A stretch of 64,000 bases of DNA from Glycomyces harbinensis (GTDB lineage Bacteria; Actinomycetota; Actinomycetes; Mycobacteriales; Micromonosporaceae): the NCBI RefSeq assembly GCF_900101745.1, contig NZ_FNAD01000001.1, positions 186,001 through 250,000 on the forward strand, given 5' to 3'. The position numbers and the translations under genes are program-made. Under the pieces are notes generated by a model that saw only the letters and a program-made list of their open reading frames with translations, was not told the DNA's origin and made no database searches. This document shows, piece after piece, positions 43,645-52,078 of the stretch (its first letter is position 1; each line of letters starts with the position of its first letter).

Positions 43645-44495
43645 TTGATTCCTGTCGTGGCGATGTTCTCGATGAAGCGGCGTTGTACGAAGAGGAACGC
43701 GACGACCAGCGGCACGATCGCGACGAGCGAGCCGGCCATCATCACGCCGTGCGGCACGATGCCGCTCGGCCCGGTCAGGAGCGTCAGGCCCGAGGTGATG
43801 GTGCCCATCTCGGCGTCGGTGGTGAACACGAGCGGCCACAGCAGGTCGTTCCAGTTGTTGACGAACGTGAACAGCCCCAGGGTCAGCAGCGCGGGCATCG
43901 CGTTCGGCAGCACGATGGAGCGGAAGACCCGGAACTCGCCCGCGCCGTCCATGCGCGCGGCCGCGTCGATGTCGCGGGGCAGCGCGAGGAAGAACTGGCG
44001 CAGGAAGAAGATCCCGAACGCGTCCGCGGCGCGCGGCGCGATGAGCCCGGTGTACGTGTTGACCCAGCCCAGGTCCGCCACCAGCTGGTAGAGCGGGATC
44101 AGGGTGGCCTGGAACGGGATCATCAGCGTCGCGATGATCGCGATCAGGAGCACCTTGCGACCGGCGAAGTCGATGCGCGCCAGGGCGTACGCCGCCAGCG
44201 AGTCGAAGACCAGCGCGAAGACGGTGACGCCGCCCGCGAACAGGAAGCTGTTCCCGATCAGCCGCAGGAACGGCAGCTCGGAGGTGACCTCCTGGAGGTT
44301 GTCCAGCGTCCACGTGTCCGGCATCAGGCTCGGCGGGAACGCGTTGACCTCCCCGGCGGGCTTGAACGCGGTGAACACGATGATCGCGATGGGCAGCAGC
44401 ACGACCGCGCTCACACTGAGGAGCGCCAGTGTCGCGAGGACGGTGCTCGGGCGGAGTTCGCGCAGCCTCCTGCGCGTCGAGGCGAGGACGCTCAT
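43641..44495 (-). CDS. Sugar ABC transporter permease (MalG type)
   Basis: 284 residues, about six membrane segments. The EAA loop is RDIDAAARMDGAGEFRVFR and the C-terminus FVQRRFIENIATTGIK. Start ATG 44495 overlaps the preceding permease stop by four bases. Second permease of the LacI-controlled importer. Confidence 0.92.
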   Translation of the reverse strand: MSVLASTRRRLRELRPSTVLATLALLSVSAVVLLPIAIIVFTAFKPAGEVNAFPPSLMPDTWTLDNLQEVTSELPFLRLIGNSFLFAGGVTVFALVFDSLAAYALARIDFAGRKVLLIAIIATLMIPFQATLIPLYQLVADLGWVNTYTGLIAPRAADAFGIFFLRQFFLALPRDIDAAARMDGAGEFRVFRSIVLPNAMPALLTLGLFTFVNNWNDLLWPLVFTTDAEMGTITSGLTLLTGPSGIVPHGVMMAGSLVAIVPLVVAFLFVQRRFIENIATTGIK

Positions 44496-45442
44496 GCCAT
44501 GTCCTTTTCTTTGCGGCCGAAGAACACGAACTGCACCAGGCTCAGGATCAGCGTCGCGACGAGCAGCACATAGGACAGCGCCGAGGCGAAGCCGATGTCG
44601 AGCTTCTTGAAGCCGGACTCGTAGATCTCCATGACCACGGTCTGCGTGTGGCCGTAGGGACCGCCGCCGGTCATGACGTAGATCTGGTCGAAGGCCTGGA
44701 GCGCGGCGATGGTCGCGAAGACGAGCACGAACGCCATCGTGTTGGACAGCAGCGGCAGCGTGACGTGCCGCAGGCGCGACCACGGCCCGGCCCCGTCGAT
44801 CCGCGCGGCCTCGTACAGCGAGCTCGGGATGTCCTGGAGTCCGGCGAGGAAGATGACGAAGTAGAAGCCGAACAGCTTCCACACCGCCACGAGCGCGACC
44901 GCGGGCATGGCCAGGCCCGGGTCCTCCAGCACGTTCCCCATCTGGATCCCGGCGCCGCGCAGCCAGTAGTTCAGCAGGCCCACCTGCGGGTCGATCAGGT
45001 AGCTCCACGCGAACGCGGCCACGGCGAACGAGACCACGAACGGCACGAACAGCGCCGTGCGGAAGAACGACCGGAACGGCATGTGCGGGCTGTTGAGCAG
45101 CAGCGCCAATCCGAGCGCCGCGATCACGGCGGTCGGGGTGAACAGCAGCGTGTACAGCGCCGTGTTGGTCACCGCGCTGAGGATGTCGGGATCGGTGAAG
45201 ACGGTGACGTAGTTCTCGAGCCCGACCCACTCCTCGCGGCCGAACCCGCTCGCGTCGGTGAACGACAACCGCAGCGCGGAGATCATCGGCCAGACCACGA
45301 ACAGGCCCAGGATGATCAGCGCCGGGGCCAGGAACAGGAACGCCTTCACGCCCCGCCCCGTCGGGCTGCCGGTGGCGCGACGACGTCCGCCCAGCGGCGC
45401 CGGCGGGCGGTACCGGCGGACCGGCGGATGGTCAGCACTCAT
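44492..45442 (-). CDS. Sugar ABC transporter permease (MalF type)
   Basis: 316 residues with a basic, proline-rich N-terminal tail and about six membrane segments. EAA loop SSLYEAARIDGAGPWSRLR. GAGAGGAA precedes the ATG. It is separated from the binding-protein gene by a 76-bp gap holding a hairpin, which would lower permease expression relative to the binding protein. Confidence 0.93.
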   Translation of the reverse strand: MSADHPPVRRYRPPAPLGGRRRATGSPTGRGVKAFLFLAPALIILGLFVVWPMISALRLSFTDASGFGREEWVGLENYVTVFTDPDILSAVTNTALYTLLFTPTAVIAALGLALLLNSPHMPFRSFFRTALFVPFVVSFAVAAFAWSYLIDPQVGLLNYWLRGAGIQMGNVLEDPGLAMPAVALVAVWKLFGFYFVIFLAGLQDIPSSLYEAARIDGAGPWSRLRHVTLPLLSNTMAFVLVFATIAALQAFDQIYVMTGGGPYGHTQTVVMEIYESGFKKLDIGFASALSYVLLVATLILSLVQFVFFGRKEKDMA

Positions 45443-45480
45443 GGTTTCCTCTCAAAGTCCATGCGGCTCAAAGTCAAAGC

Positions 45481-45512
45481 GGCGGGGGACGCCCCCCGTG
45501 GGCGTCCCCGCC
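45481..45512 (-). terminator. Attenuating hairpin between binding-protein and permease genes
   Basis: GGCGGGG-g-ACGCCC pairs with GGGCGTCCCCGCC (one bulged G) around a five-base loop. Placed six bases after the binding-protein stop, it probably lets only part of the transcription through. Confidence 0.6.
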
Positions 45513-45518
45513 GCCGTG

Positions 45519-46772
45519 TCAGTCGTCCAGCGCGGCCTGGATCTCGGCCTGCGCCTCACCGAGGAGCGTGTCGACGTCCTCGCCCGCGACGGCCTTCTGC
45601 GTCAGCTCGTCGATCGCGCTGAGCACGTCGACGCTGTTGACCACTCCCGGCAGCAGGGGCCGGCCGGTCTCGGCGATCTCGGTCAGCGAGGCGACCACCG
45701 GGTTCTCGGCGACCGCTTCGGCCGGGACGTCGGTCCGCAGCGGCGGCCATCCGGAGCCGAGCGACCACTTGACCGAGTTCTCCTCGCTGAGGAAGAACGA
45801 GAGGAACTCCTCGGCCGCGGCCTGCTCGGCGCTGCTGGTGTCGACCGTGACCGCCATCGAGACGCCGATCGCCGAGGCGGCCTGCTCCGCGGGTCCGGCC
45901 GGGATCGGCGCGATCGCGTAGTCGATGCCGTTCTCTTCGGCGATCGAGGCCATCCAGGGACCGCCGACGGTCATGGCGGCCTTGCCGCCGCTGAACAGCT
46001 CGTCGGCGCCGATGCCGTCGACACCGGTGGGGGAGATCTGGTCGGCCGCGATCGCGTCGCTCCAGAACTCGAGCGTCTCGGCGTTCTCCGGCGAGTCGAT
46101 CACGGCGTCCTCGCCGTCGACGATGTCACCGCCGTTGCCGTAGAACAGGGAGGGCCACAGTCCATTGGCGACCGTCGCGTGGTCGGGGAGCACGACGCCG
46201 TACTGCTCGGGCGTGCCGTCGCCGTCCTCGTCCACGGTGAGCTGCTTCGAGGCCGCGACCCACTCGTCCCAGGTCTGCGGGAAGGCGCTCACGCCGCCCG
46301 CCTCGAACAGCGCGGTGTTGTAGTAGACCGCCAGCGGCACGAAGCCGCTCGGGACGCCGAACTTCTCGCCCTCGACCTCTTCCATCGCGGCGGCGCCGGG
46401 AACCAGGTTCGCGGTGTTGCTCGCCTCGTCGGCGTAGAAGTCGTCGAGCGAGGCGAACGCGCCCTTCGCGGCGTACACCGGCAGGCGCTCGGCCGGCATG
46501 GCGACGAGGCCGGGGCCCTCGCCCGCCGAGAGCGCGGTGAGCAGCGTGTCGTCGATGCTGTCCCAGGTCTTCAGCTCGGTGTCGATGGTGATGTCGTCGT
46601 GCGAGGCGTTGAAGTCGTCGACGATCCCCTCGAGCACGTCGCCGTCGGCCTCGGAGTAGCCGTGCCAGAAGGTGAGCTCGACGGGGCCGCCGTCGTCGCC
46701 GCCGCTGGAGCAGCCCGCCGCCAAGAGCGCGAGCGTCGCTCCGACGCCCGTCAAGATCCGCAAGCGTGTCAT
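45519..46772 (-). CDS. Sugar-binding lipoprotein (CUT1 ABC transporter)
   Basis: 417 residues. Lipoprotein signal ending LLAAGC (Cys21). Family 1 binding-protein fold (PVELTFWHGYSEADGDVLEG at the mature N-terminus, then the VGGPWMASIAEENGIDYAIA block). First gene of the operon binding protein, permease, permease, GH1, directly downstream of a LacI gene. This is the order of the cebEFG-bglC cellobiose operon of Streptomyces, but the operator here is different, so another beta-glucoside may be the substrate. Confidence 0.92.
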   Translation of the reverse strand: MTRLRILTGVGATLALLAAGCSSGGDDGGPVELTFWHGYSEADGDVLEGIVDDFNASHDDITIDTELKTWDSIDDTLLTALSAGEGPGLVAMPAERLPVYAAKGAFASLDDFYADEASNTANLVPGAAAMEEVEGEKFGVPSGFVPLAVYYNTALFEAGGVSAFPQTWDEWVAASKQLTVDEDGDGTPEQYGVVLPDHATVANGLWPSLFYGNGGDIVDGEDAVIDSPENAETLEFWSDAIAADQISPTGVDGIGADELFSGGKAAMTVGGPWMASIAEENGIDYAIAPIPAGPAEQAASAIGVSMAVTVDTSSAEQAAAEEFLSFFLSEENSVKWSLGSGWPPLRTDVPAEAVAENPVVASLTEIAETGRPLLPGVVNSVDVLSAIDELTQKAVAGEDVDTLLGEAQAEIQAALDD

Positions 46773-46816
46773 GTCCGTATTCCCTCTCGATGCGAGACTG
46801 CGCTGTCCGCGCCTAG

Positions 46817-46854
46817 TGCAACGTTGTAGAACATGAGCCTTCTACAACGTTGTA
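46817..46854. promoter_or_regulatory. Two LacI operators before the GH1/ABC operon
   Basis: Perfect palindrome TACAACGTTGTA (46843-46854) and near copy TGCAACGTTGTA (46817-46828), centres 26 bp apart. A third copy precedes the LacI gene itself. Confidence 0.75.
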
Positions 46855-46909
46855 ATTTCTGGATCGTACGTCGCCCGTCACACCGCTGTCAACACTGTGC
46901 CCCTCCGGC

Positions 46910-47923
46910 TCAGCCGGGAGGCGCCGACTCGCGCTCGATGATCCTGAAATCGGCCAGTTTCGTGCGCGGCGGGAGGTCCTTGCCCCTGCGGGCGATCCGC
47001 TCGAGCAGCGTCTCGACCGCGGTGCGCGCGATCCACTCGCGGCCCGGGTCGATCGTCGTGAGCGAGGGGATCGAGTACGCGGCCTCGTCCAGGTCGTCGA
47101 TCCCGAGCACCGCCACGTCCCCGGGGACGCGCAGACCCGCCTCCTGGAGCACGCGCATCGCGCCGAGCGCGAGCGTGTCGTTGAAGCCGAACACCGCGTC
47201 GAACGGCGCGCCGCCCTCGAGCAGCTCGTGCATGGCGCGCGCGCCGTCGGCCCGGTGCCACAGGGTCGCGCCGGCGACGATGCGCTCGTCGTACTCGATG
47301 CCGTTGGCCTCCAGCGCCTCCCGGTAACCGCGCAGGCGCGACCGGGCCGAACCGAAGACCTCCTCCTCGTGCTCGCCGATGACGGCGATGCGGCGCCTGC
47401 CCGAGGCGATGAGGTACTCGGTGCCCGCGCGGGTCGCCTCGACGTTGCGCATCGAGACGTGGTCGTTCGGCCAGTCGAACACCGGCTCGCCGAGCAGCAC
47501 CAGCGGGAAGGGCACCTCCAGCGCGTCGACGTCCTCCTGGCGCATGCCCAGGGGGCTGAGGATGAGGCCGTCGGTCATTCGCAGCCGCGGGCTCTGGAGC
47601 AGGGCCAGCTCCCGGTCGCGGTCGCCGCCGGTCTGTTCGACCAGGGTGACCAGGTCGGACCGCTCCGCGGCGGCGATGACGAAGCCGGCCAGCTCGGCGA
47701 AGTAGCTGAGGTTGAGTTCGGGGACGGCGAGGGCGATGGCCCCCGTGCGGCCCGAGCGCAGGCTCCGCGCGGTGAGGTTCGGCTGGTACCCCAGCTCGGC
47801 GATCGCGCGCTCGACCTTCTCGCGGGTGGCCGGGCGGATGTGCGGGTAGCCGTTGATCACGTTGGACACCGTCTTGAACGAGACGCCCGCGAGGTCCGCG
47901 ACGTCGTGCAGGGTCGCCGCCAT
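46910..47923 (-). CDS. LacI family repressor of the GH1/ABC operon
   Basis: 337 residues. Helix-turn-helix TLHDVADLAGVSFKTVSNVI, hinge RSLRSGRTGAIALAV, effector domain to the end (VLGIDDLDEAAYSIPSLTTI). AGGAGG sits five bases before ATG 47923. It lies just upstream of the binding-protein gene in the same direction. Copies of TACAACGTTGTA in front of both genes indicate repression of the operon and of itself. Confidence 0.94.
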   Translation of the reverse strand: MAATLHDVADLAGVSFKTVSNVINGYPHIRPATREKVERAIAELGYQPNLTARSLRSGRTGAIALAVPELNLSYFAELAGFVIAAAERSDLVTLVEQTGGDRDRELALLQSPRLRMTDGLILSPLGMRQEDVDALEVPFPLVLLGEPVFDWPNDHVSMRNVEATRAGTEYLIASGRRRIAVIGEHEEEVFGSARSRLRGYREALEANGIEYDERIVAGATLWHRADGARAMHELLEGGAPFDAVFGFNDTLALGAMRVLQEAGLRVPGDVAVLGIDDLDEAAYSIPSLTTIDPGREWIARTAVETLLERIARRGKDLPPRTKLADFRIIERESAPPG

Positions 47924-47949
47924 GGCACCTCCTCGAATCACCAAGATCC

Positions 47950-47961
47950 TACAACGATGCA
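47950..47961. promoter_or_regulatory. LacI autoregulatory operator
   Basis: TACAACGATGCA, 10 of 12 identical to TACAACGTTGTA, 26 bp upstream of the LacI start. Confidence 0.6.
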
Positions 47962-47987
47962 AACGGACATGCTCCGGGCAAAGCGAA

Positions 47988-48018
47988 GGCGCCCGCTTCC
48001 CCACCGGAAACGGGCGCC
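47988..48018 (-). terminator. Hairpin terminator after the CBM2-esterase gene
   Basis: GGCGCCCG-c-TTCC pairs with GGAA-a-CGGGCGCC around CCACC, nine bases after the esterase stop on the minus strand. Confidence 0.68.
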
Positions 48019-48027
48019 GGATCTCGA

Positions 48028-49125
48028 CTAGCCCAGGATCGGGTCGAGGGCCTCGAACCAGTTCGCGGCGATCTTCACGTAGCCGTCCTCGTCGGGGTGG
48101 ACCCCGTCGTAGGTGTCGACGTCGGGGTCGAAGCCGGTCCACTGGTCGACCACGGTGATCGGGGACTCCGCGGTGGTCAGGCCCGCGGCCCAGGCGGGGA
48201 TCGCGGCGTTGAAGTCGATCGCCCGCTGCGGGCAGTCGGTGCACCCGAAGGACGCGTCCGGGCGCAGCGGGATGATCTTGGCGACCAGGATCACCGCGTC
48301 CGGGTTCAGCTCGCGCAGGTCCTCCACGATGGTCGTGTACGCGGCGAGGATCTGGGCGGGCGGGATCGCCGACCACACGTCGTTCGTCGCGAAGTGCAGC
48401 AGCAGCACGTCGGGGGTGTTCAGCTCCAGCCAGGAGTGGACGTTCCCGTTCGCGACCGACTGCGTGACCAGGTAGCCGCCGTGTCCCTCGTGGTCGGGGT
48501 CCGACCCGGTCGGGTTGCACGCCTGGGAGAGCGAGCCGACGAAGTCGACCTCGTGGCCGGCCTGGTCGAGCAGGCTCCACAGGTTGCCGCGCCAGCAGCC
48601 GGGGCTGCCGGTGATCGAGTCGCCCAGCGGCATGATCCTCACCGGGCCGCCGCCGGGGTCCTCGGTCGGCGTCTCGGTGGGATCGGTCGGCGGATCGGTC
48701 GGGTCGACCTGGCCGTCGCACAGGTCGCCGTTGACGGTGACCGCGGCGGGGGCCGCGGTGGCGCCGGATCCGATGAAGCCGAAGACCTCGCGGGTCTGAC
48801 CCGAGGCGATGGCGGCGTTCCAGCCGACGTCCGAGCCGGTGAAGGCGGTGCCGCTCTGGTCCCAGTCGACGTTCCAGGCGCTGGTGACGGTGGTGCCCGC
48901 GGGGAACGTCCACTCGAGGTCCCAGCCGTCGATGGCCTCTCCGGCCGTGATGGCGACGTTGGCCTGGAATCCCGAGCCCCAGCTGCTGACCACGGTGTAG
49001 TCGACCTCGCAGCCGTCTTCGGCGAGTACCGGGTTCGCCGTGGCGACCGCGAGGGCGCCGGTGGTGAGCGCCGCGGCCGCCATCGCGGTCACCGTGAGGC
49101 GCTTGCGGTTTCGAGTCGTTCGCAT
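48028..49125 (-). CDS. Secreted cellulose-binding (CBM2) SGNH/GDSL esterase
   Basis: 365 residues. Signal peptide to about residue 36. About 38-137 is a family 2 cellulose-binding module bounded by Cys residues with surface Trp (SSWGSGFQANVAITAGEAID, WNVDWDQSG). A Pro/Thr linker (DPTDPPTDPTETPTEDPG) joins it to an SGNH hydrolase: Ser in MPLGDSITGS, Asn in FATND, and the Asp/His pair in YDGVHPDEDGY, as in CE3-like acetyl xylan esterases. GAAGGAC precedes ATG 49125. It should deacetylate hemicellulose bound to cellulose fibres. A CebR-like box in the leader suggests induction by cello-oligosaccharides. Confidence 0.9.
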   Translation of the reverse strand: MRTTRNRKRLTVTAMAAAALTTGALAVATANPVLAEDGCEVDYTVVSSWGSGFQANVAITAGEAIDGWDLEWTFPAGTTVTSAWNVDWDQSGTAFTGSDVGWNAAIASGQTREVFGFIGSGATAAPAAVTVNGDLCDGQVDPTDPPTDPTETPTEDPGGGPVRIMPLGDSITGSPGCWRGNLWSLLDQAGHEVDFVGSLSQACNPTGSDPDHEGHGGYLVTQSVANGNVHSWLELNTPDVLLLHFATNDVWSAIPPAQILAAYTTIVEDLRELNPDAVILVAKIIPLRPDASFGCTDCPQRAIDFNAAIPAWAAGLTTAESPITVVDQWTGFDPDVDTYDGVHPDEDGYVKIAANWFEALDPILG

Positions 49126-49146
49126 ATGTCGTTGTCCTTCAGTGTG

Positions 49147-49212
49147 AGAGAGCGCTCCCAAAGTGAGTGTCGAGGTGAACGGATCGTAGCAAGCTTTAAT
49201 TTAGTCAGTCAA
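49147..49212 (-). promoter_or_regulatory. Esterase promoter with CebR-like box
   Basis: On the minus strand TTGACT (49212-49207), 18 bp, TACGAT (49188-49183). The box AGAGAGCGCTCCCA (49147-49160) matches the Streptomyces CebR consensus TGGGAGCGCTCCCA in 12 of 14 bases and lies just downstream of the predicted start. Confidence 0.72.
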
Positions 49213-49238
49213 GTATGGAAATGTGTGCATCCCAGGCC

Positions 49239-49264
49239 CGCGGCCTAGGGATCCATAGGCCGCG
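49239..49264. promoter_or_regulatory. Inverted repeat between esterase and SLC13 promoters
   Basis: CGCGGCCTA and TAGGCCGCG, perfect 9-bp arms, 8-bp spacer. Could be an operator for either side; function unknown. Confidence 0.4.
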
Positions 49265-49278
49265 TCACTGTATTTTTC

Positions 49279-49295
49279 GATAGGCACTCCCTATA
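49279..49295. promoter_or_regulatory. Candidate LysR site before the SLC13 gene
   Basis: GATAGG-N5-CCTATA, resembling the perfect site GATAGGC-N3-GCCTATC before the LysR gene (51035-51051). Confidence 0.55.
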
Positions 49296-49375
49296 TGCCG
49301 CAAAGGAGACAACTCTTGGACTGGGAGCGGGAGTGGATGAGACAGTCATCACAACCTATCCCTCAAGGAGGAGGC

Positions 49376-51004
49376 ATGGTGTCCGACGCAGCCTCGCAGG
49401 CATCCCCCGATGCTCCCGACGCCCCACGCACCGATGTGGACAAAGCCCTGCTGGGCGGCTCCACCTACCGCAGTCTCACCGAACTCGGCGCGGGCGCCGA
49501 GGAGAAGTTCGAGAAGGGCCGGCGGCTCGTCGGCTGGTTCCTCGCCCCGCTGGTGTCGATCGTCTTCTACTTCCTCCCGTTCGACATGGCGCGCGACCAG
49601 CAGACCCTCGCGGCCGTGCTCCTCGGCGTGGTCGTCCTGTGGATCTGCGAGCCCATCCCCATCCCCGTCGGCGGCCTCATCGGGGTCGGCGCGGTCGTCA
49701 TACTCGGCGTCGCGCCCTCCGACGACGTGCTGGCGCCCTTCGGCTCCAGTACCGTCTTCACGTTCATCGGCGCGTTCATCCTCGCCCAGGCGATGCTCAA
49801 ACACGGTGTGGCCCAACGCGTCGCCTACTTCGTCCTGGGCTTGCCCGGCGTCGGCAAGTCCACCGTCCGGACCATCGTCGCCTTCGGCGCCATCACCTGC
49901 CTGCTCTCGGCGTTCATCTCCAACACGGCCACGGTCGCGATGCTCATGCCCACCGCCATGGGCATCCTCGCGGTCATCGCGAAGCTCATGCAGGACCAGG
50001 GGACCGTCCGCCCCGACTTCGACCCGCTGCGCCTGCGCGTGGGCGCCGCCCTGATGCTCATGCTCGCCTACGGCGCCAGCGTCGGCGGGCTCCTCACCCC
50101 GGTCGGCTCGCCGCCGAACCTCATCGGCCGCGGCCTCATCGAGGAGGCCACCGGCGAGCGCATCTCCTTCGGGCAGTGGATGGTCATGGCGCTGCCGATC
50201 TGCGCCATCATGTTCGCGGTCCTCGCGGTCGTGCTGATCCTGGTCAACAAGCCGGAGATCCGCCGCATCGAGGGCGTCGAGGAGTACATCCGCGAGCGCC
50301 GCGCCGAGCAGGGCCCGATGAGCCGCGCCGAGAAGAACACCGTGATCGCGTTCCTGGTCACCGTGACGCTGTGGCTCATCCCCGCCGCCGTCGGCCTCAT
50401 CTCCGGCACCGACTCCTCGGCGTACGCCACGGTCTCCGACCGGCTCGACGAGGGCGTCTCGGCCGTCATCGGCGCGTCGCTGCTGTTCATCCTGCCGATC
50501 AGCTGGAAGCGCCAGGAGCCCACGCTGACCTGGAAGGACGCCGCGAAGATCGACTGGGGCACCATCCTGCTGTTCGGCACCGGCATCATCTTCGGCGCGC
50601 TGCTGTCCTCCACCGGGCTCGCCGAGACCATCGGCAACGGCGCCTCGGACACGCTCGGCATCTCCAGCACGTTCGCTATCACGGCGTTCGCGGTGCTCCT
50701 GGCGATCCTCATCTCCGAGACCACGAGCAACACCGCCTCGGCGGCGGTCGTGGTGCCGATCATCATCCCGCTCGCGGTCGCGGCGGGCATCGATCCGCTC
50801 GTCCCGGCCATGGCCGCGACCTTCGCGGCGTCGATGGGCTTCATGCTGCCGGTCTCGACCCCGCAGAACGCCATCGTCTACGGCACCGGCGCGGTGCCGA
50901 TGACGCGGATGATCAGATCGGGCGTCACGTTCGACGTCATCGGCGCGATCGTCATCATGTCGCTCATCGGCGTGATGGTGGCGGCCGCCGGCATCGGAAG
51001 CTGA
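49376..51004 (+). CDS. SLC13/DASS family dicarboxylate transporter
   Basis: 542 residues, about 11-12 membrane segments. Both substrate/sodium motifs of the family are seen: FISNTATVAMLMP in the first half and SETTSNTASAAVVVP in the second. AAGGAGGAGG sits immediately before ATG 49376; GTG 49379 is an equally well spaced alternative. Family members import C4 and C6 di- and tricarboxylates with Na+. The gene is followed by a LysR regulator and a tartrate/D-malate-type dehydrogenase, and all three upstream regions carry GATAGG elements, so the likely substrate is tartrate, D-malate or a related acid. Confidence 0.9.
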   Translation: MVSDAASQASPDAPDAPRTDVDKALLGGSTYRSLTELGAGAEEKFEKGRRLVGWFLAPLVSIVFYFLPFDMARDQQTLAAVLLGVVVLWICEPIPIPVGGLIGVGAVVILGVAPSDDVLAPFGSSTVFTFIGAFILAQAMLKHGVAQRVAYFVLGLPGVGKSTVRTIVAFGAITCLLSAFISNTATVAMLMPTAMGILAVIAKLMQDQGTVRPDFDPLRLRVGAALMLMLAYGASVGGLLTPVGSPPNLIGRGLIEEATGERISFGQWMVMALPICAIMFAVLAVVLILVNKPEIRRIEGVEEYIRERRAEQGPMSRAEKNTVIAFLVTVTLWLIPAAVGLISGTDSSAYATVSDRLDEGVSAVIGASLLFILPISWKRQEPTLTWKDAAKIDWGTILLFGTGIIFGALLSSTGLAETIGNGASDTLGISSTFAITAFAVLLAILISETTSNTASAAVVVPIIIPLAVAAGIDPLVPAMAATFAASMGFMLPVSTPQNAIVYGTGAVPMTRMIRSGVTFDVIGAIVIMSLIGVMVAAAGIGS

Positions 51005-51034
51005 GCCGCGCCGTGCCCCTCTGTCTAGACTTCC

Positions 51035-51051
51035 GATAGGCGACGCCTATC
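51035..51051. promoter_or_regulatory. LysR binding site before its own gene
   Basis: GATAGGC-GAC-GCCTATC, a perfect dyad that contains the LysR T-N11-A pattern, 39 bp upstream of the LysR start. Confidence 0.65.
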
Positions 51052-51089
51052 TATGGGACGGGACCTGTCGGAACTCGGGACGGAGGGGC

Positions 51090-51971
51090 ATGGACGCACG
51101 CCAGCTGGGCTACTTCCTCGCAGTGGTCGACCACGGCGGCTTCGGGCGCGCCGCCGATCAGATCCACATCGCGCAGCCCTCGCTCTCCCAGGCGATCGCG
51201 AACCTGGAGCGCGAGCTCGGCGTCCCCCTGTTCCACCGGGTCGGGCGCGGCGTGGTGCTCAGCGAGGCGGGCGCCCTCCTCGTCGAGCCGGCCCGCCAGG
51301 TCCTGCGCGACCTGGAGGCGGCCCGCTCGGTCGCCCAGTCGGTGAAGGGCCTCCAGCGCGGGCGCCTCGACCTGATCTCCATGCCCTCGCCGGGCATCGA
51401 GCCGCTGACGACGATGATGTGCCGGTTCGCCGAGGCCCACCCCGGGATCACGCTCAACGTGGACGGCGCCTTCACCGCCGAGGAGGTGGTCGCGAGCGTG
51501 CGCACCGGCGTCGCCGAGATCGGCCTGCTCGGCTCCTCCGGCGCGCTGCACACCGCCGGGCTGCGGGTCCTGCCGATCGGCGACCAGCCGCTGGTCCTCA
51601 TCTCCCCGCCCGACCACGAGTTCCCGCCCGGCGACACGGTGCGGCACGAGGACTTCCACGGTCTGCGGGTGATCGCCTCCCAGCGCGGAAGCCTCATGCG
51701 CCGCTTCGTGGACGACCTCGTCGCGGGCGGCACCGAGATCTTCCTGGCCGCCGAGATCGCCCACCGCACCTCGATCCTGCCGCTGGTCCTGGCCGGGTTC
51801 GGGCACGCCGTCATGCCCGCGTCGTGGACGCCGCTCGCCGAGCGCGCGGGCGCCGCCGTCCACCGGATCGAGCCGACGCTGCACCTGCGCGCCTCGCTCG
51901 TGAGCCGCCCCGACGGCCTCACCCCCGCCGCCCGGGCGTTCATCGACATGGCCCCGGCCGCAGACCGATAG
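51090..51971 (+). CDS. LysR family transcriptional regulator
   Basis: 293 residues. N-terminal winged helix (QLGYFLAVVDHGGFGRAADQ, IHIAQPSLSQAIANLERELG, VPLFHR) and a type 2 periplasmic-binding effector domain from about residue 90. GGAGGGGC precedes the ATG. Located between the SLC13 transporter and a dehydrogenase in the same direction, it is the likely activator of both, comparable in logic to DmlR/DmlA of E. coli. Confidence 0.93.
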   Translation: MDARQLGYFLAVVDHGGFGRAADQIHIAQPSLSQAIANLERELGVPLFHRVGRGVVLSEAGALLVEPARQVLRDLEAARSVAQSVKGLQRGRLDLISMPSPGIEPLTTMMCRFAEAHPGITLNVDGAFTAEEVVASVRTGVAEIGLLGSSGALHTAGLRVLPIGDQPLVLISPPDHEFPPGDTVRHEDFHGLRVIASQRGSLMRRFVDDLVAGGTEIFLAAEIAHRTSILPLVLAGFGHAVMPASWTPLAERAGAAVHRIEPTLHLRASLVSRPDGLTPAARAFIDMAPAADR

Positions 51972-51983
51972 GAACGCCCGATA
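51967..51983. promoter_or_regulatory. Candidate LysR site before the dehydrogenase gene
   Basis: GATAGG-N5-CCGATA overlapping the LysR stop codon, followed by a further GATAACGCCCATC. Third GATAGG element in this cluster. Confidence 0.45.
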
Positions 51984-52078
51984 ACGCCCATCGGAGACCG
52001 GTGTTGGACGCGGGTCCCCCCGGCATAGTTCACTCGAATCACCGCCCGCCTCACGGGCCTGAGAGATTCGGAGTTCCC

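Noticed and set aside
40099-44091. 1330-codon plus-strand open frame
   Set aside because: Covers the caspase-like, GH1 and permease genes on the opposite strand; only the minus-strand proteins show family motifs.
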